From positions 1 to 64,000 of the forward strand of contig NSKI01000001.1 in NCBI GenBank assembly GCA_003586005.1: a stretch of DNA of 64,000 bases. Reading direction: 5' to 3'. The DNA comes from Haloplasmatales bacterium 4B. GTDB taxonomy: Bacteria; Bacillota_I; Bacilli_A; Haloplasmatales; Haloplasmataceae. Each line of letters opens with the position of its first letter. Position 1 is the first letter of the stretch. The translations under genes were made by a program, and so were the position numbers. The notes beneath the pieces were generated by a model. That model was given only the letters and a program-made list of their open reading frames with translations. It had not been told where the DNA came from and searched no databases. This document shows, one piece after another, positions 27,427 to 35,944 of the stretch.

Positions 27427-27898
27427 ATGTATATTCATAGACTTGAAGCAAATAGTAGTTTTAGTAATACCCTTAACTCGCTCAGTGGTGGTATGTTCTT
27501 GTTTACGTCCACGAAATAGAAATACCATATATCATAGGGGAAAAGATTACCCTTTAGCTGATTTAACTATAGATGAAGAACTAGTAGCTAAAATGTCAAC
27601 TTCATCTTCTTGCGAAAGTATAAATTTATATAATAAATCATTTCAATTACCTCTGATGGAGTCACTTCAGGTATGTTTTTATGGAGATGGTTTTATACTC
27701 CGTGTCATTCTGAAGGGGATATCTTTGTTGGTGATGCATTTACAACAACCAAGCAAGAATCCTTAACTACGGTATTAACAAAAAAAACATATAAATTGTT
27801 CACCAGCATACTTTACTACTGATTGGGTTAGTGAAAAAAAATTTTATAAATTCATTAAATGTAATTTTTAATAATGGACTACCTATAAAAGGGAAATA
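27427..27898 (+). pseudogene. Decayed MBL-fold metallo-hydrolase
   Basis: Segments in shifting frames follow the C-terminal half of a metallo-beta-lactamase-fold hydrolase: MYIHRLEAN, YHRGKDYPLADLTIDEELVA, GVTSGMFLWRWFYTPCHSEG followed by DIFVGDAFTTTKQESL, PAYFTTDW and finally NGLPIKG. The expected metal motif HTPGHSPGD reads YTPCHSEGD. The N-terminal HxHxDH metal site is absent. Multiple frameshifts show the gene is dead. Confidence 0.65.
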
Positions 27899-28183
27899 GG
27901 GTAAGTTACATTGAACTTTAATCCAAGTAAGATCAGTATCTAGAATAAACAATTTAAAGATTCATAATAAAACTAAGAAGCTAAAAAAATCATAATGCTT
28001 CTTTATATTTGCATAAGATAATAATAAGTGGTTTAAAATAGATATCATCATTTAACTAAAATTAAAATTTACATTGAATTTAAAATCCTTCAGTAGGCGT
28101 TTTTACCATCTATAATCTCCATCACAAATAGCCTAAATCAAGAATAAAAGATATTGATATAAAAATTATTTACTTTTTTAACA
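27899..28183. other. AT-rich intergenic region
   Basis: No gene. AAGAAGC (about 27984) and GCTTCTTT (about 28006) could form a weak hairpin. Confidence 0.3.
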
Positions 28184-28224
28184 TTGACATGTTATGTTAA
28201 TTAAAATATACTACAAATTGTAGT
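28184..28224 (+). promoter_or_regulatory. Promoter and palindromic operator of the flavodoxin gene
   Basis: TTGACA (28184-28189), 17 bp, TATACT (28207-28212). The perfect 7-1-7 inverted repeat ACTACAAATTGTAGT at 28210-28224 overlaps the end of the -10 box and the start point. It resembles BlaI/MecI/CopY-type operators (TACA...TGTA), but no such regulator is encoded in this window. Confidence 0.65.
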
Positions 28225-28292
28225 TTGTTATTAAATTTAGATGTTATATTTATAGAATTAATTTTATTATTAAATAGGGGGTATAGAGATTT

Positions 28293-28769
28293 ATGAAAAC
28301 AATACTAATTTATCAATCTAAAACAGGATGTACAGAAGATTGTGCACTATTTATTCAATCAAAAGTAGATAACATTGATGTAGTTAATTTAAAAAAAGCT
28401 AAAATAGTTAATATAGAAGCTTATGATAGGGTAATTATTGGCTCTTCTATTTATGTAGGTGGACCACTTAAATATATTAGAAAGTACTGTGCAGGTAATG
28501 AGCAGAAGTTATTAAACAAAGATCTATTTCTTTATTTTTTGGGGGCTAGTAAAAACTATGAAGAAGTTGAAAAAGGACTTAAAAAAACAATACCACAAAA
28601 ATTAATTGAACATGCTAAAGCAATAAGCTTTTTTGGCGGTGAAATTAGATTTGATAAGCTGAATTTTTTCGAAAGAGTAATAATGAAAAAAATTAAAAAA
28701 GAAAACAATCTGTCACCAACAATAAATTATAAAGCCATTGATGAATTCATTAAAATGATTGAAAAATAG
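28293..28769 (+). CDS. Flavodoxin-domain protein, HemG-like
   Basis: A 158-residue FMN-binding flavodoxin-fold protein. The phosphate-binding loop is YQSKTGCTEDCA (residues 7-18), and SSIYVGGPLKYIRKYC (about 54-69) is the isoalloxazine loop typical of the flavodoxin_5 group, which includes protoporphyrinogen oxidase HemG. ATG at 28293 follows ATAGGGGGTATAG. Its promoter is overlapped by a clean palindrome, so it is probably inducible. Heme genes are not nearby, so the HemG activity is only one possibility; a general electron carrier or reductase is equally likely. Confidence 0.82.
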   Translation: MKTILIYQSKTGCTEDCALFIQSKVDNIDVVNLKKAKIVNIEAYDRVIIGSSIYVGGPLKYIRKYCAGNEQKLLNKDLFLYFLGASKNYEEVEKGLKKTIPQKLIEHAKAISFFGGEIRFDKLNFFERVIMKKIKKENNLSPTINYKAIDEFIKMIEK

Positions 28770-28998
28770 ATGATAAAAAAATAGTCAGGATTAAAGGCAT
28801 AATTTTAGAAGTTATATTATGTGCTGGACTATATCTACAATCTGGTTTTTAGTAATAAATCAGAAGTTAAATAACTAATCATAAAACTATAAAAATAATT
28901 GTTATTGATAACGTAGTAGTATTTGAATCTGAAGATATAAAAAGATAATAAAAACATAGTAAGAATATTTGGAAAATAAAGTTTAAAAGGAGGTAAGC

Positions 28999-30171
28999 AT
29001 GTGTTTTGATAATGTTATTAACCGCAAAAATACTGGTTCTATAAAGTGGGATATGATGGAAGAATTTAAAATGCCGAAAGATGTGTTGCCATTTTGGGTT
29101 GCAGATATGGATTTTAAAGCACCAATTGGAGTTTCAAATGCCTTGCATGAAAGAATAAATCACGGTATATTTGGCTATACACTTCCAACAAATACTTATT
29201 ATGAGACTGTAGTCAATTGGATGAAAAGGCGTCATAATTGGAAGATTAAAAAAGATTGGATAATTATTACTCCAGGAATAGTTCCCACTCTAAATTTTAT
29301 TATACAATTATTTACTAAAGCTGGAGATGGGATATTAGTTCAACGGCCAGTTTATAATCCATTTACAGAAGCGGTTATAAATAATGGCCGTAAAGTTGTA
29401 AACTCTTCACTAATTTTAAGAGAAAATGGTTATAAAATTGATTTTGAAGATTTCGAAAAAAAGATTGTCGAAAATGATGTTAAATTATTTATATTGTGTA
29501 GTCCTCATAATCCAGTAGGTAGAGTATGGACTAAAGAGGAATTGTTAACTATGGGAGATATATGTTTAAAAAATAATGTTTTAGTTGTGGTTGATGAAAT
29601 ACATCATGACTTAGTATTTAAAGCTAATAAACATATTCCATATGCTTCTCTTGGACAAAATTATTCCAATAACTGTATTACATGTACAGCACCGAGTAAA
29701 ACATTCAATTTAGGGGGATTGCAAATTTCAAATATTGTTATTGAAAATCAAGAGGTTTTCCACAAATTGAATAAATATTTAGAAAATATTTCTTTAGCAA
29801 TGACAAATGTATTTGGAATAATTAGCTGCGAAGCTGCCTATAATACTGGTGAGGCTTGGCTAGAAGAGCTTTTGGATTATCTTGAAGGTAACAAAAAATA
29901 TGTACAAAAATTTTTAACGGAAAAATTCCCAATGATAAAAGTGATTGATAGTGAAGCCACTTATCTTTTGTGGATAGATTTTAGAGGTATAGCTATGGAG
30001 CAAAATGAGTTAGAAACTTTCATTATCCAGGATGCTAAATTATGGTTAAATGATGGATATACTTATGGTCAAGAAGGAAGTGGGTTTGAAAGATTAAATA
30101 TAGCTTGTCCCCGTGAAACACTGAAGTTAGGCCTAGAAAGATTAGAGAAAGCGATTAATAATAGATTATAG
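28999..30171 (+). CDS. patB: PLP-dependent C-S lyase, MalY/PatB family
   Basis: A 390-residue fold-type I PLP enzyme of the MalY/PatB group, which cleaves cystathionine or cysteine conjugates to thiol, pyruvate and ammonia. N-terminal LPFWVADMDFKAPIGV is diagnostic. Other landmarks are QRPVYNPF, CSPHNPVGRVW, the PLP-phenol Asp/His segment VVVDEIHHDLVF, and the Schiff-base lysine in APSKTFNLGGLQ (about residue 234). ATG at 28999 follows AAAAGGAGGTAAG. Single gene before a TetR-controlled exporter. A role in methionine synthesis or sulfide release is likely; aminotransferase activity cannot be excluded. Confidence 0.9.
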   Translation: MCFDNVINRKNTGSIKWDMMEEFKMPKDVLPFWVADMDFKAPIGVSNALHERINHGIFGYTLPTNTYYETVVNWMKRRHNWKIKKDWIIITPGIVPTLNFIIQLFTKAGDGILVQRPVYNPFTEAVINNGRKVVNSSLILRENGYKIDFEDFEKKIVENDVKLFILCSPHNPVGRVWTKEELLTMGDICLKNNVLVVVDEIHHDLVFKANKHIPYASLGQNYSNNCITCTAPSKTFNLGGLQISNIVIENQEVFHKLNKYLENISLAMTNVFGIISCEAAYNTGEAWLEELLDYLEGNKKYVQKFLTEKFPMIKVIDSEATYLLWIDFRGIAMEQNELETFIIQDAKLWLNDGYTYGQEGSGFERLNIACPRETLKLGLERLEKAINNRL

Positions 30172-30174
30172 TTA

Positions 30175-30235
30175 TTGACAACCTAAATTGAATATGCTAA
30201 GATTAGACCAAGCGGTTTAGACCACTTGGTCTAAT
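30175..30235 (+). promoter_or_regulatory. Promoter with a 34-bp dyad, candidate TetR operator
   Basis: TTGACA (30175-30180), 17 bp, TAAGAT (30198-30203) with an extended -10 TG at 30195-30196. ATTAGACCAAG (30202-30212) and CTTGGTCTAAT (30225-30235) are perfect 11-bp arms. The inside, with GGT...ACC, is also nearly symmetric. It overlaps the start point, as expected for autorepression by the TetR protein encoded next. Confidence 0.8.
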
Positions 30236-30342
30236 TGATTTTGAAAAGAGATATGCTTATGCGTTAGTGGGCTTGGCTGTTAATATTGAAGCAATAATAT
30301 CAAAAAAAAGAAGTAAAATAAAGCTACTAGAGTAAAATTATA

Positions 30343-31005
30343 ATGGAGATAGAAGAAGTGTTTAAATTTAAGAAAAATTTCAATTATTTAGGTTTATTGG
30401 GTGATGAAAATCCACTTTTACGCAATTCTCAACTGCTTGAAGCAACTATAAATGAATTCTCGCAAAAAAAATTTGAAGAAGCATCGTTAAACGATATAAT
30501 AAAAAATGCGAATATGAGTAAGGGTAGTTTATATCATCACTTTGGCGATAAGTTTGGGTTATATTTATCTTTAATGGACATTGTAATAAAAAAGAAGATT
30601 TCATTTTATTCCCAATTTTTAGAGAAAAAAATTGATAGTGGAGATTTTTTTGGTACATTAAAGGAACTAGTTCGGGTAACAATGGAATTTATGTTTAATG
30701 ACAAAAGAATGCATCATTTATTTAATAGGAATCTTGAAGCTAGTGATGAGCTGAAAAATCAAATACTGAAATTTTTTTCATATGATTATAACCAAGGCTT
30801 TGGAGATTTGATAAACTCAGCTATCCAATCAGGGCAGATTGATAATCGCTTTACTCCGGAGTTTGTCGCTTGTATTCTTGAAATACTGTTTTCTAATTCT
30901 CATAAATTATTATCGTCTGATAATACTTCAGAAGAGTTACTTGAATCTATAGATCAGTTAATTGAACTAATGCAATTTGGATTTTCAAAAAATAATAGGA
31001 GGTAG
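30343..31005 (+). CDS. TetR/AcrR family transcriptional regulator
   Basis: A 220-residue regulator. The HTH is ASLNDIIKNANMSKGSLYHH followed by FGDKFGLY, the classic TetR pattern, at about residues 48-75; the remaining 150 residues form the ligand domain. ATG at 30343 has only a weak ribosome site. GTG at 30358, with GGAGA before it, would remove five residues and is a plausible alternative start. It is the first gene of an operon with an ABC-2 exporter (next start 4 bp after its stop) behind a promoter with a large dyad, so it most likely autoregulates the exporter. Confidence 0.9.
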   Translation: MEIEEVFKFKKNFNYLGLLGDENPLLRNSQLLEATINEFSQKKFEEASLNDIIKNANMSKGSLYHHFGDKFGLYLSLMDIVIKKKISFYSQFLEKKIDSGDFFGTLKELVRVTMEFMFNDKRMHHLFNRNLEASDELKNQILKFFSYDYNQGFGDLINSAIQSGQIDNRFTPEFVACILEILFSNSHKLLSSDNTSEELLESIDQLIELMQFGFSKNNRR

Positions 31006-31008
31006 AGT

Positions 31009-31869
31009 ATGAGTATAGCATTTAGTGTGGAAAATTTATATTTTAAATATCCAACATCAAAAACAGATATAATTAAGGGAATTTCGTTTGATGTACAAGA
31101 GGGTGAAATTTTTGGATTACTTGGTCCTTCAGGAGCAGGTAAATCAACAACCCAAAAAATTTTAATTAAACTACTTGAAGATTATTCCGGTAGCATTAAA
31201 TATTTTGGGAAAGATCTAAAAGCAATTGATAAATCATTTTATGAAGAAATTGGCGTTGGTTTTGAAATGCCAGTTCACTTCTCAAAGATGACCGCTTTAG
31301 AAAACATGAAATTTTTTGCAGGATTTTACAAAAATACTGCAAATATCCAAGAATTGATGGAGAGAGTTGGTTTATGGGAGTTTAAAGATGTAAAAGTTGG
31401 GGAGTACTCAAAGGGAATGAAAGTCCGCTTAAACTTTGTCCGGGCAATTTTAAATCAACCACGTGTTCTCTTTATTGATGAGGTTACAAATGGCCTTGAC
31501 CCAAAAAACGCGAGAACAATTAAAGACATGATTGCTGAATATCGAGCAAATGGGGGAACGGTATTTTTAACAACACATCTTATGAATGATGTTGAACAAC
31601 TTTGTGATAGGGTTGCATTTTGTGTAAACGGTAACCTTCAAGAAATTTCAACTCCTCGCGATTTAAAATTAAAATATGGTAAGCGTGAGGTAAAAATTGA
31701 ATATAGGGAGAATGGTGTTACAAACAATGCTTTGTTTCCACTTGAAAAAATAGGATCAAACAACGATTTTCAAAATATCATAAAGAATAAAGAAATTGAA
31801 ACTATTCACAGTGGCGAGACTTCTCTTGAAGACATATTTATCATTGTGACAGGAGTGGATATAAAATGA
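31009..31869 (+). CDS. ABC-2 exporter, ATP-binding protein (TetR-linked)
   Basis: A 286-residue ATPase. Walker A is GPSGAGKST, the Q-loop is degenerate (GVGFEMPVHFS), the signature YSKGMKVR and Walker B VLFIDEVTNGLDP, with Val instead of the usual Pro after DE; the H-loop is TTHLMND. C-terminal extension as in drug-export ATPases. ATG at 31009 follows TAGGAGGTAG, 4 bp after the TetR stop, and overlaps the next permease gene by 4 bp. It resembles the fluoroquinolone-type exporters of Bacillota with two short permeases. Confidence 0.88.
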   Translation: MSIAFSVENLYFKYPTSKTDIIKGISFDVQEGEIFGLLGPSGAGKSTTQKILIKLLEDYSGSIKYFGKDLKAIDKSFYEEIGVGFEMPVHFSKMTALENMKFFAGFYKNTANIQELMERVGLWEFKDVKVGEYSKGMKVRLNFVRAILNQPRVLFIDEVTNGLDPKNARTIKDMIAEYRANGGTVFLTTHLMNDVEQLCDRVAFCVNGNLQEISTPRDLKLKYGKREVKIEYRENGVTNNALFPLEKIGSNNDFQNIIKNKEIETIHSGETSLEDIFIIVTGVDIK

Positions 31870-32585
31870 ATTACCTTTTGAAACTAACCTCAGGTGAAAT
31901 TAATAGGTTAATAAAATATAAAATCCTTCCGGTAAGTCTAATAACATCATTTTTGTGGATAATAATATTTTTATTTATTTCAAAGGAAGATGCTCGTAAT
32001 ATTGCTCCACTACTAATATTCATTGATGTATCTATGATGTCAATTTTATTAATTGGAGCAACTCTTCATCTTGAAAAGCAGGAAGGCACAATAAAATCGA
32101 TGATGGTATTACCTTTGTCAGTTGGACAAATTCTTGTTGCTAAAGCTTTTGCGTCTATTTTATTAGGTATTGAATCAGTAATCGTAACATCATTAGCACT
32201 ATACTTAATTCATGGTATTACCTTTAATTACTTATTATTACTATTGTTTGTTTTCATTGCTGGAGGAGCACATGTTGCGATAGGTTTCTTTTTAGCTCTT
32301 AGCAGTAAGGATTTTAGTTCTATGTTAGGTTTATTAATGGCATATATGTTTCCTTTTGCTATACCGACAATACTGTTTACATTTGGTGTTATTGAAAAAA
32401 AATATGAATGGTTTATCATGATTTCGCCATCACATTCTGCAAGTAATTTAATTACCTCTGTTGTTATTAATGAGTATGATTGGACTAAGATAATTGCTAG
32501 TAACATATATCTATTGATATTAGCATCATTGCTATTTGTTTTTACAGTATATCCAAAATTTAAAGATAATGCGATAAGGGGGTAA
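31866..32585 (+). CDS. ABC-2 exporter, permease 1
   Basis: A 239-residue permease with six predicted helices and short loops and no large extracytoplasmic domain. Typical ABC-2 features include the segment EKQEGTIKSMMVLPLSVGQI, where the cytosolic coupling region EGT meets the second helix. ATGA overlap with the ATPase gene. It pairs with the next permease. Confidence 0.85.
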   Translation: MNYLLKLTSGEINRLIKYKILPVSLITSFLWIIIFLFISKEDARNIAPLLIFIDVSMMSILLIGATLHLEKQEGTIKSMMVLPLSVGQILVAKAFASILLGIESVIVTSLALYLIHGITFNYLLLLLFVFIAGGAHVAIGFFLALSSKDFSSMLGLLMAYMFPFAIPTILFTFGVIEKKYEWFIMISPSHSASNLITSVVINEYDWTKIIASNIYLLILASLLFVFTVYPKFKDNAIRG

Positions 32586-32591
32586 TTAGAA

Positions 32592-33383
32592 ATGAAAAAA
32601 TATCTCTATCTATTAAGATACGAAGCAAAAACAATTTTCCGTGACCCGATGAATCTATATATGTGTTTTTTCCCAATAATTGTTCTCCTTTTATCTTCAT
32701 TTGCTTTTCCTTTGATATTTGAATCAATTGATCCTGAAAAAGGGACAACATTAAAGATTACAATGTTATTGTTAATCATTATAATTCTTTCATTTGGGAG
32801 TTTCTTTTTAGCAGCGATGACAACATTTCTTCTATTAGATCATAAAGATGAATACACTTTGAATTCAATAGCCGTTACACCACTTGGCGCATCAGGGTAT
32901 ATAAAATTCAAAATGACCTATGTATATATAATGACAGTAATAAGTACAACAATTGTGTTAGTTGGGACAAAACTGTTAGCAGGAAAACATTACGTCATTG
33001 GAGGTGTTTCCTTGTTTGACAATATTGGCATTATGCACATAATTTCATTTGCCATAGTTAGTAGTCTCTTTGTGCCAACATTAGCGCTTTTTCAAGGTGC
33101 TTTTGCGAAAAATAAGGTAGAAGGGTTTGCCTTTATAAAAGGAATGGGTATGATAGCACTATTGCCAGCAATATTAATACTAGAGGCTTTTCAAGATGGA
33201 CTACAATTTATTATAGGTATCATTCCTGGCTTTTGGGCTATAAAAGGTATTATTTTAGAACTTTATCCAACAAGCAGCAGTGCTAACCTAAGTTACCCAC
33301 TCTATCTCACAATTGGTGCATTATATAATATCGTTATCCTAATAGCTATGTACAAATTATTTTTAAAGAAAACTCAATATTAA
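32592..33383 (+). CDS. ABC-2 exporter, permease 2
   Basis: A 263-residue permease with six helices and N-terminal YLLRYEAKTIFRDPMNLYM, the usual amphipathic entry helix of ABC-2 permeases; the coupling segment is DHKDEYTLNSIAVTPLGASG. ATG at 32592 lies 6 bp after the first permease. It ends the TetR-ABC operon at a strong bidirectional terminator. Confidence 0.85.
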   Translation: MKKYLYLLRYEAKTIFRDPMNLYMCFFPIIVLLLSSFAFPLIFESIDPEKGTTLKITMLLLIIIILSFGSFFLAAMTTFLLLDHKDEYTLNSIAVTPLGASGYIKFKMTYVYIMTVISTTIVLVGTKLLAGKHYVIGGVSLFDNIGIMHIISFAIVSSLFVPTLALFQGAFAKNKVEGFAFIKGMGMIALLPAILILEAFQDGLQFIIGIIPGFWAIKGIILELYPTSSSANLSYPLYLTIGALYNIVILIAMYKLFLKKTQY

Positions 33384-33400
33384 ATTAATATAAAATGACA

Positions 33401-33451
33401 AAAAAAGGAACTTAATTCTAGATTTATTATCTAGAATTAAGTTCTTTTTTT
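33401..33451. terminator. Strong bidirectional terminator
   Basis: 16-bp perfect stem GAACTTAATTCTAGAT / ATCTAGAATTAAGTTC (33408-33423 and 33429-33444) with A6 before and T7 after it, between convergent operons. Confidence 0.92.
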
Positions 33452-33467
33452 GCTTACTGAGGACTGT

Positions 33468-33986
33468 TTATTTTTTTACAGCCCTTTTTAGTTTTTTAAC
33501 TATCAAAGGAACTATTGTATTACGGTTTTCTAACGTAATAGGTATAAGTTCTACATTAGGATGATATTTTATTGAGTTCAACCAAAAAATAGGAGTATCT
33601 TTTATAACTCCTAATATAGGGATATCTTCACCTAGACATTTAAGAATAATGTTTTGAAATAAGGGTGCATCTTGTTCTAAAAAGCCTAACTCATCCATGC
33701 AAATCAAGTCAGATTTGCTATTTTGCAGAATGGACATACCTAAAGAATTAAAAACATCAGGAATTCCTGTTGCTCCATAAATGTTCCGTTTTGCTACTTT
33801 GTTTTTAATTTCATATTTTCTTGTATCATTAAAAGCAGAAATATAGATATCCATATCATCTCCGATACCTGGATATGTAGAAAACCCACCAACTTTAATT
33901 TTTTGTTCGGTAGTTAAAGTAGCTATAACTTTTTTAATAATAGTACTTTTTCCAATATTTTTAGGCCCTAATAGAAATACATGCAT
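33468..33986 (-). CDS. P-loop NTPase, THEP1-like
   Basis: A 172-residue nucleoside triphosphatase of the NTPase_1/THEP1 type. Walker A is GPKNIGKST (7-15), and Walker B with acidic pair is DLICMDELGFLE (about 95-106); the central GGFST and C-terminal basic tail also fit. It is the last gene of a minus-strand operon with a metal-chelate type ABC permease and ATPase, 19 bp after the ATPase gene. THEP1 proteins have broad NTPase activity but an unclear physiological role. Its fixed place beside an ABC importer suggests a role in handling the imported cofactor or metal, which is inference. Confidence 0.75.
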   Translation of the reverse strand: MHVFLLGPKNIGKSTIIKKVIATLTTEQKIKVGGFSTYPGIGDDMDIYISAFNDTRKYEIKNKVAKRNIYGATGIPDVFNSLGMSILQNSKSDLICMDELGFLEQDAPLFQNIILKCLGEDIPILGVIKDTPIFWLNSIKYHPNVELIPITLENRNTIVPLIVKKLKRAVKK

Positions 33987-34005
33987 GAGTATCCTCTTTT
34001 CCTTA

Positions 34006-34788
34006 CTATTTATGTATTGGCATACAGATATTCATTTCATCATTGAAGCGATCAGTTACTGTCATAATATCCATAGGTATACCATAAACTCTTTCTAATG
34101 CTTTACTAGTTAATACCTCTAGTGGCTTACCGAATCCGACTTTTCTTCCGTTAGAAAGCAGCAACACTTTTGAGGCAATAGAAAATGGTTCAGAAGGGCT
34201 GTGAGTTGTAAGTATAACACTTCTGCCTTCCTTAACTGCTGTAGATATCGCATCCATAACAAGTAGTTTATTTGCGAAATCTAAACTTGATGTAGGCTCA
34301 TCCATTATTAGAATACTTGCATCTTGACAAATTGCTCTAGCTATTAAGACCAATTGACGTTCACCACCAGAAATATTAGTGTATAACTTGTTTGCCATAT
34401 GTGCTATTTTTAATTTCTCTAGAGCCTCGTAGGCGATGTTGATATCGTCTTTTGATGGGGTATTCCATTTACCAATATGACACGTGCGCCCCATTGTTAC
34501 CATTTCAAGAATAGTGTAAGGAAATAACATCCTATCTGATTGAGGCATGTAAGAAAAGATTTGTGCTAAAGTTTTTCGATCTATTTTATCCGTATTCTTT
34601 CCATGTATAAAAACATTCCCAGTCATCTTTGTTATGATCCGTAATAAAAGTTTTAGTAATGTTGATTTGCCACAACCATTAGGTCCCAAAATGCATAGAA
34701 CATCTCCTTCATTTATATTAAAAGATATATTATGAAGGATTTCTTTTTTTCCATAACCTCCTATGAGGTTTTCAACTTGTAACTGCAT
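34006..34788 (-). CDS. Metal-chelate/cobalamin-type ABC importer, ATP-binding protein
   Basis: A 260-residue ATPase of the FecE/BtuD group (type II importers). Walker A is GPNGCGKST, the Q-loop YMPQSDRMLFPY, the signature ISGGERQLVLIAR, Walker B ILIMDEPTSSLD, and the H-loop TTHSP. Starts 7 bp after the permease gene; minus-strand ribosome site AGGTGAAG. The binding protein is encoded divergently at 35945. Iron-siderophore, cobalamin, molybdate and tungstate are all known substrates of this class; the sequence alone does not decide. Confidence 0.88.
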   Translation of the reverse strand: MQLQVENLIGGYGKKEILHNISFNINEGDVLCILGPNGCGKSTLLKLLLRIITKMTGNVFIHGKNTDKIDRKTLAQIFSYMPQSDRMLFPYTILEMVTMGRTCHIGKWNTPSKDDINIAYEALEKLKIAHMANKLYTNISGGERQLVLIARAICQDASILIMDEPTSSLDFANKLLVMDAISTAVKEGRSVILTTHSPSEPFSIASKVLLLSNGRKVGFGKPLEVLTSKALERVYGIPMDIMTVTDRFNDEMNICMPIHK

Positions 34789-34795
34789 CTATACT

Positions 34796-35800
34796 TCACC
34801 TCACACGTTTTAATATCAATATTATGAAAAAAGGTGCACCCATTATTGCTGTTAAAACACCAAGGGGGATTTCCATAGAGTAAAGGGAGCGTGCTAAATT
34901 GTCCATTAATAGTAGGAATAAGCCACCAATTAGAATGTTGATAGGAAACATCCGTCTATAATCAGCACCAACTAGACCTCTAGAAATATGAGGTATCATT
35001 AAGCCAATCCAACCAATAAGACCACCAAGACATACAGCTGAGGCACTAATAACCGTAGCTGAGGCTACAGCGATAAATCTTGTTGCTTTTGGGTCAATAC
35101 CCATAGTTAATGCTTCTTCATCTCCTAAAGTCAAGATGTTCAAGCGCCAGCGTAATAAATAAATTACTAAACAACCAATGATAATTGGAATTGAGCTGAA
35201 TAAAACAGAATCTATAGTCACTTTAGAAAGACTTCCCATCAACCAAAAAGTGATAGCTGGGAGTGTATCATTAGGATCTGCAAGATATTTTAATAATGTA
35301 ATCAAAGAAGAAGCTAATGCTCCAAGCATACTTCCAGCGAGTATTAAGCTAACATCATGGTTGTACTTAGCTCTTGAGCCAATAAAGTAGGCCAAAGAAA
35401 CAACTATTATTCCAAAGGTAAAAGCATACACTTGGACCATAAAATCTGATTGCTGCAAAGTCAGTGCAAGGGCAGCTCCTAAACCAGCTCCAGTAGAAAC
35501 ACCTAAAATATCAGGGGAAACAAGAGGGTTTTTAAACATACCTTGGTATGAGGCTCCTGCTATACTTAAGCCTGATCCAATTGTATAAGCGGCAAGTATT
35601 CTAGGAATACGAATTCTTGTTATGATTATAGAAACTTCATTACTAACGGAATCTTTACCTAGAAATATTAAATTAAGAACTTCTTTTATTGATATATGGT
35701 AAAACCCTACTGTTAATGATCCAACAATAAGTAGAATGTTGAGGAATAACAACAAAAACACCATTAACTTAAATTTCCTTCTCTTTAATCTATCATCCAT
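34796..35800 (-). CDS. Metal-chelate/cobalamin-type ABC importer, FecCD permease
   Basis: A 334-residue permease with about ten helices, FecCD family. Landmarks are the periplasmic/cytosolic pattern GASYQGMFKNPLVSPDILGVS (shown in part), the coupling region LGDEEALTMGIDP, and GGLIGWIGLMIPHISRGLVG near the C-terminus. Start at 35800 is chosen because GGAGAATTTT directly precedes ATGGATGATAG. The first gene of a three-gene minus-strand operon behind a consensus promoter that is back-to-back with that of the binding protein gene. Confidence 0.9.
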   Translation of the reverse strand: MDDRLKRRKFKLMVFLLLFLNILLIVGSLTVGFYHISIKEVLNLIFLGKDSVSNEVSIIITRIRIPRILAAYTIGSGLSIAGASYQGMFKNPLVSPDILGVSTGAGLGAALALTLQQSDFMVQVYAFTFGIIVVSLAYFIGSRAKYNHDVSLILAGSMLGALASSLITLLKYLADPNDTLPAITFWLMGSLSKVTIDSVLFSSIPIIIGCLVIYLLRWRLNILTLGDEEALTMGIDPKATRFIAVASATVISASAVCLGGLIGWIGLMIPHISRGLVGADYRRMFPINILIGGLFLLLMDNLARSLYSMEIPLGVLTAIMGAPFFIILILKRVR

Positions 35801-35831
35801 AAAATTCTCCAAAGCGCATATTATTGTTTTA

Positions 35832-35860
35832 AGTATAATTCATTAAAATATTTCAGTCAA
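35832..35860 (-). promoter_or_regulatory. Promoter of the FecCD permease operon
   Basis: On the minus strand TTGACT (35860-35855), 17 bp, TATACT (35837-35832). Confidence 0.75.
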
Positions 35861-35879
35861 GGATACAATATCCCAAATA

Positions 35880-35908
35880 TTGACAAAAAAAAGAAATTAG
35901 TTTATTCT
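35880..35908 (+). promoter_or_regulatory. Promoter of the binding-protein gene
   Basis: TTGACA (35880-35885), 17 bp, TATTCT (35903-35908). It is 20 bp from the divergent promoter; no Fur-type box is visible. Confidence 0.75.
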
Positions 35909-35944
35909 GAAATTATCAAGAATAATGAAAGGAATAAGTGATTT

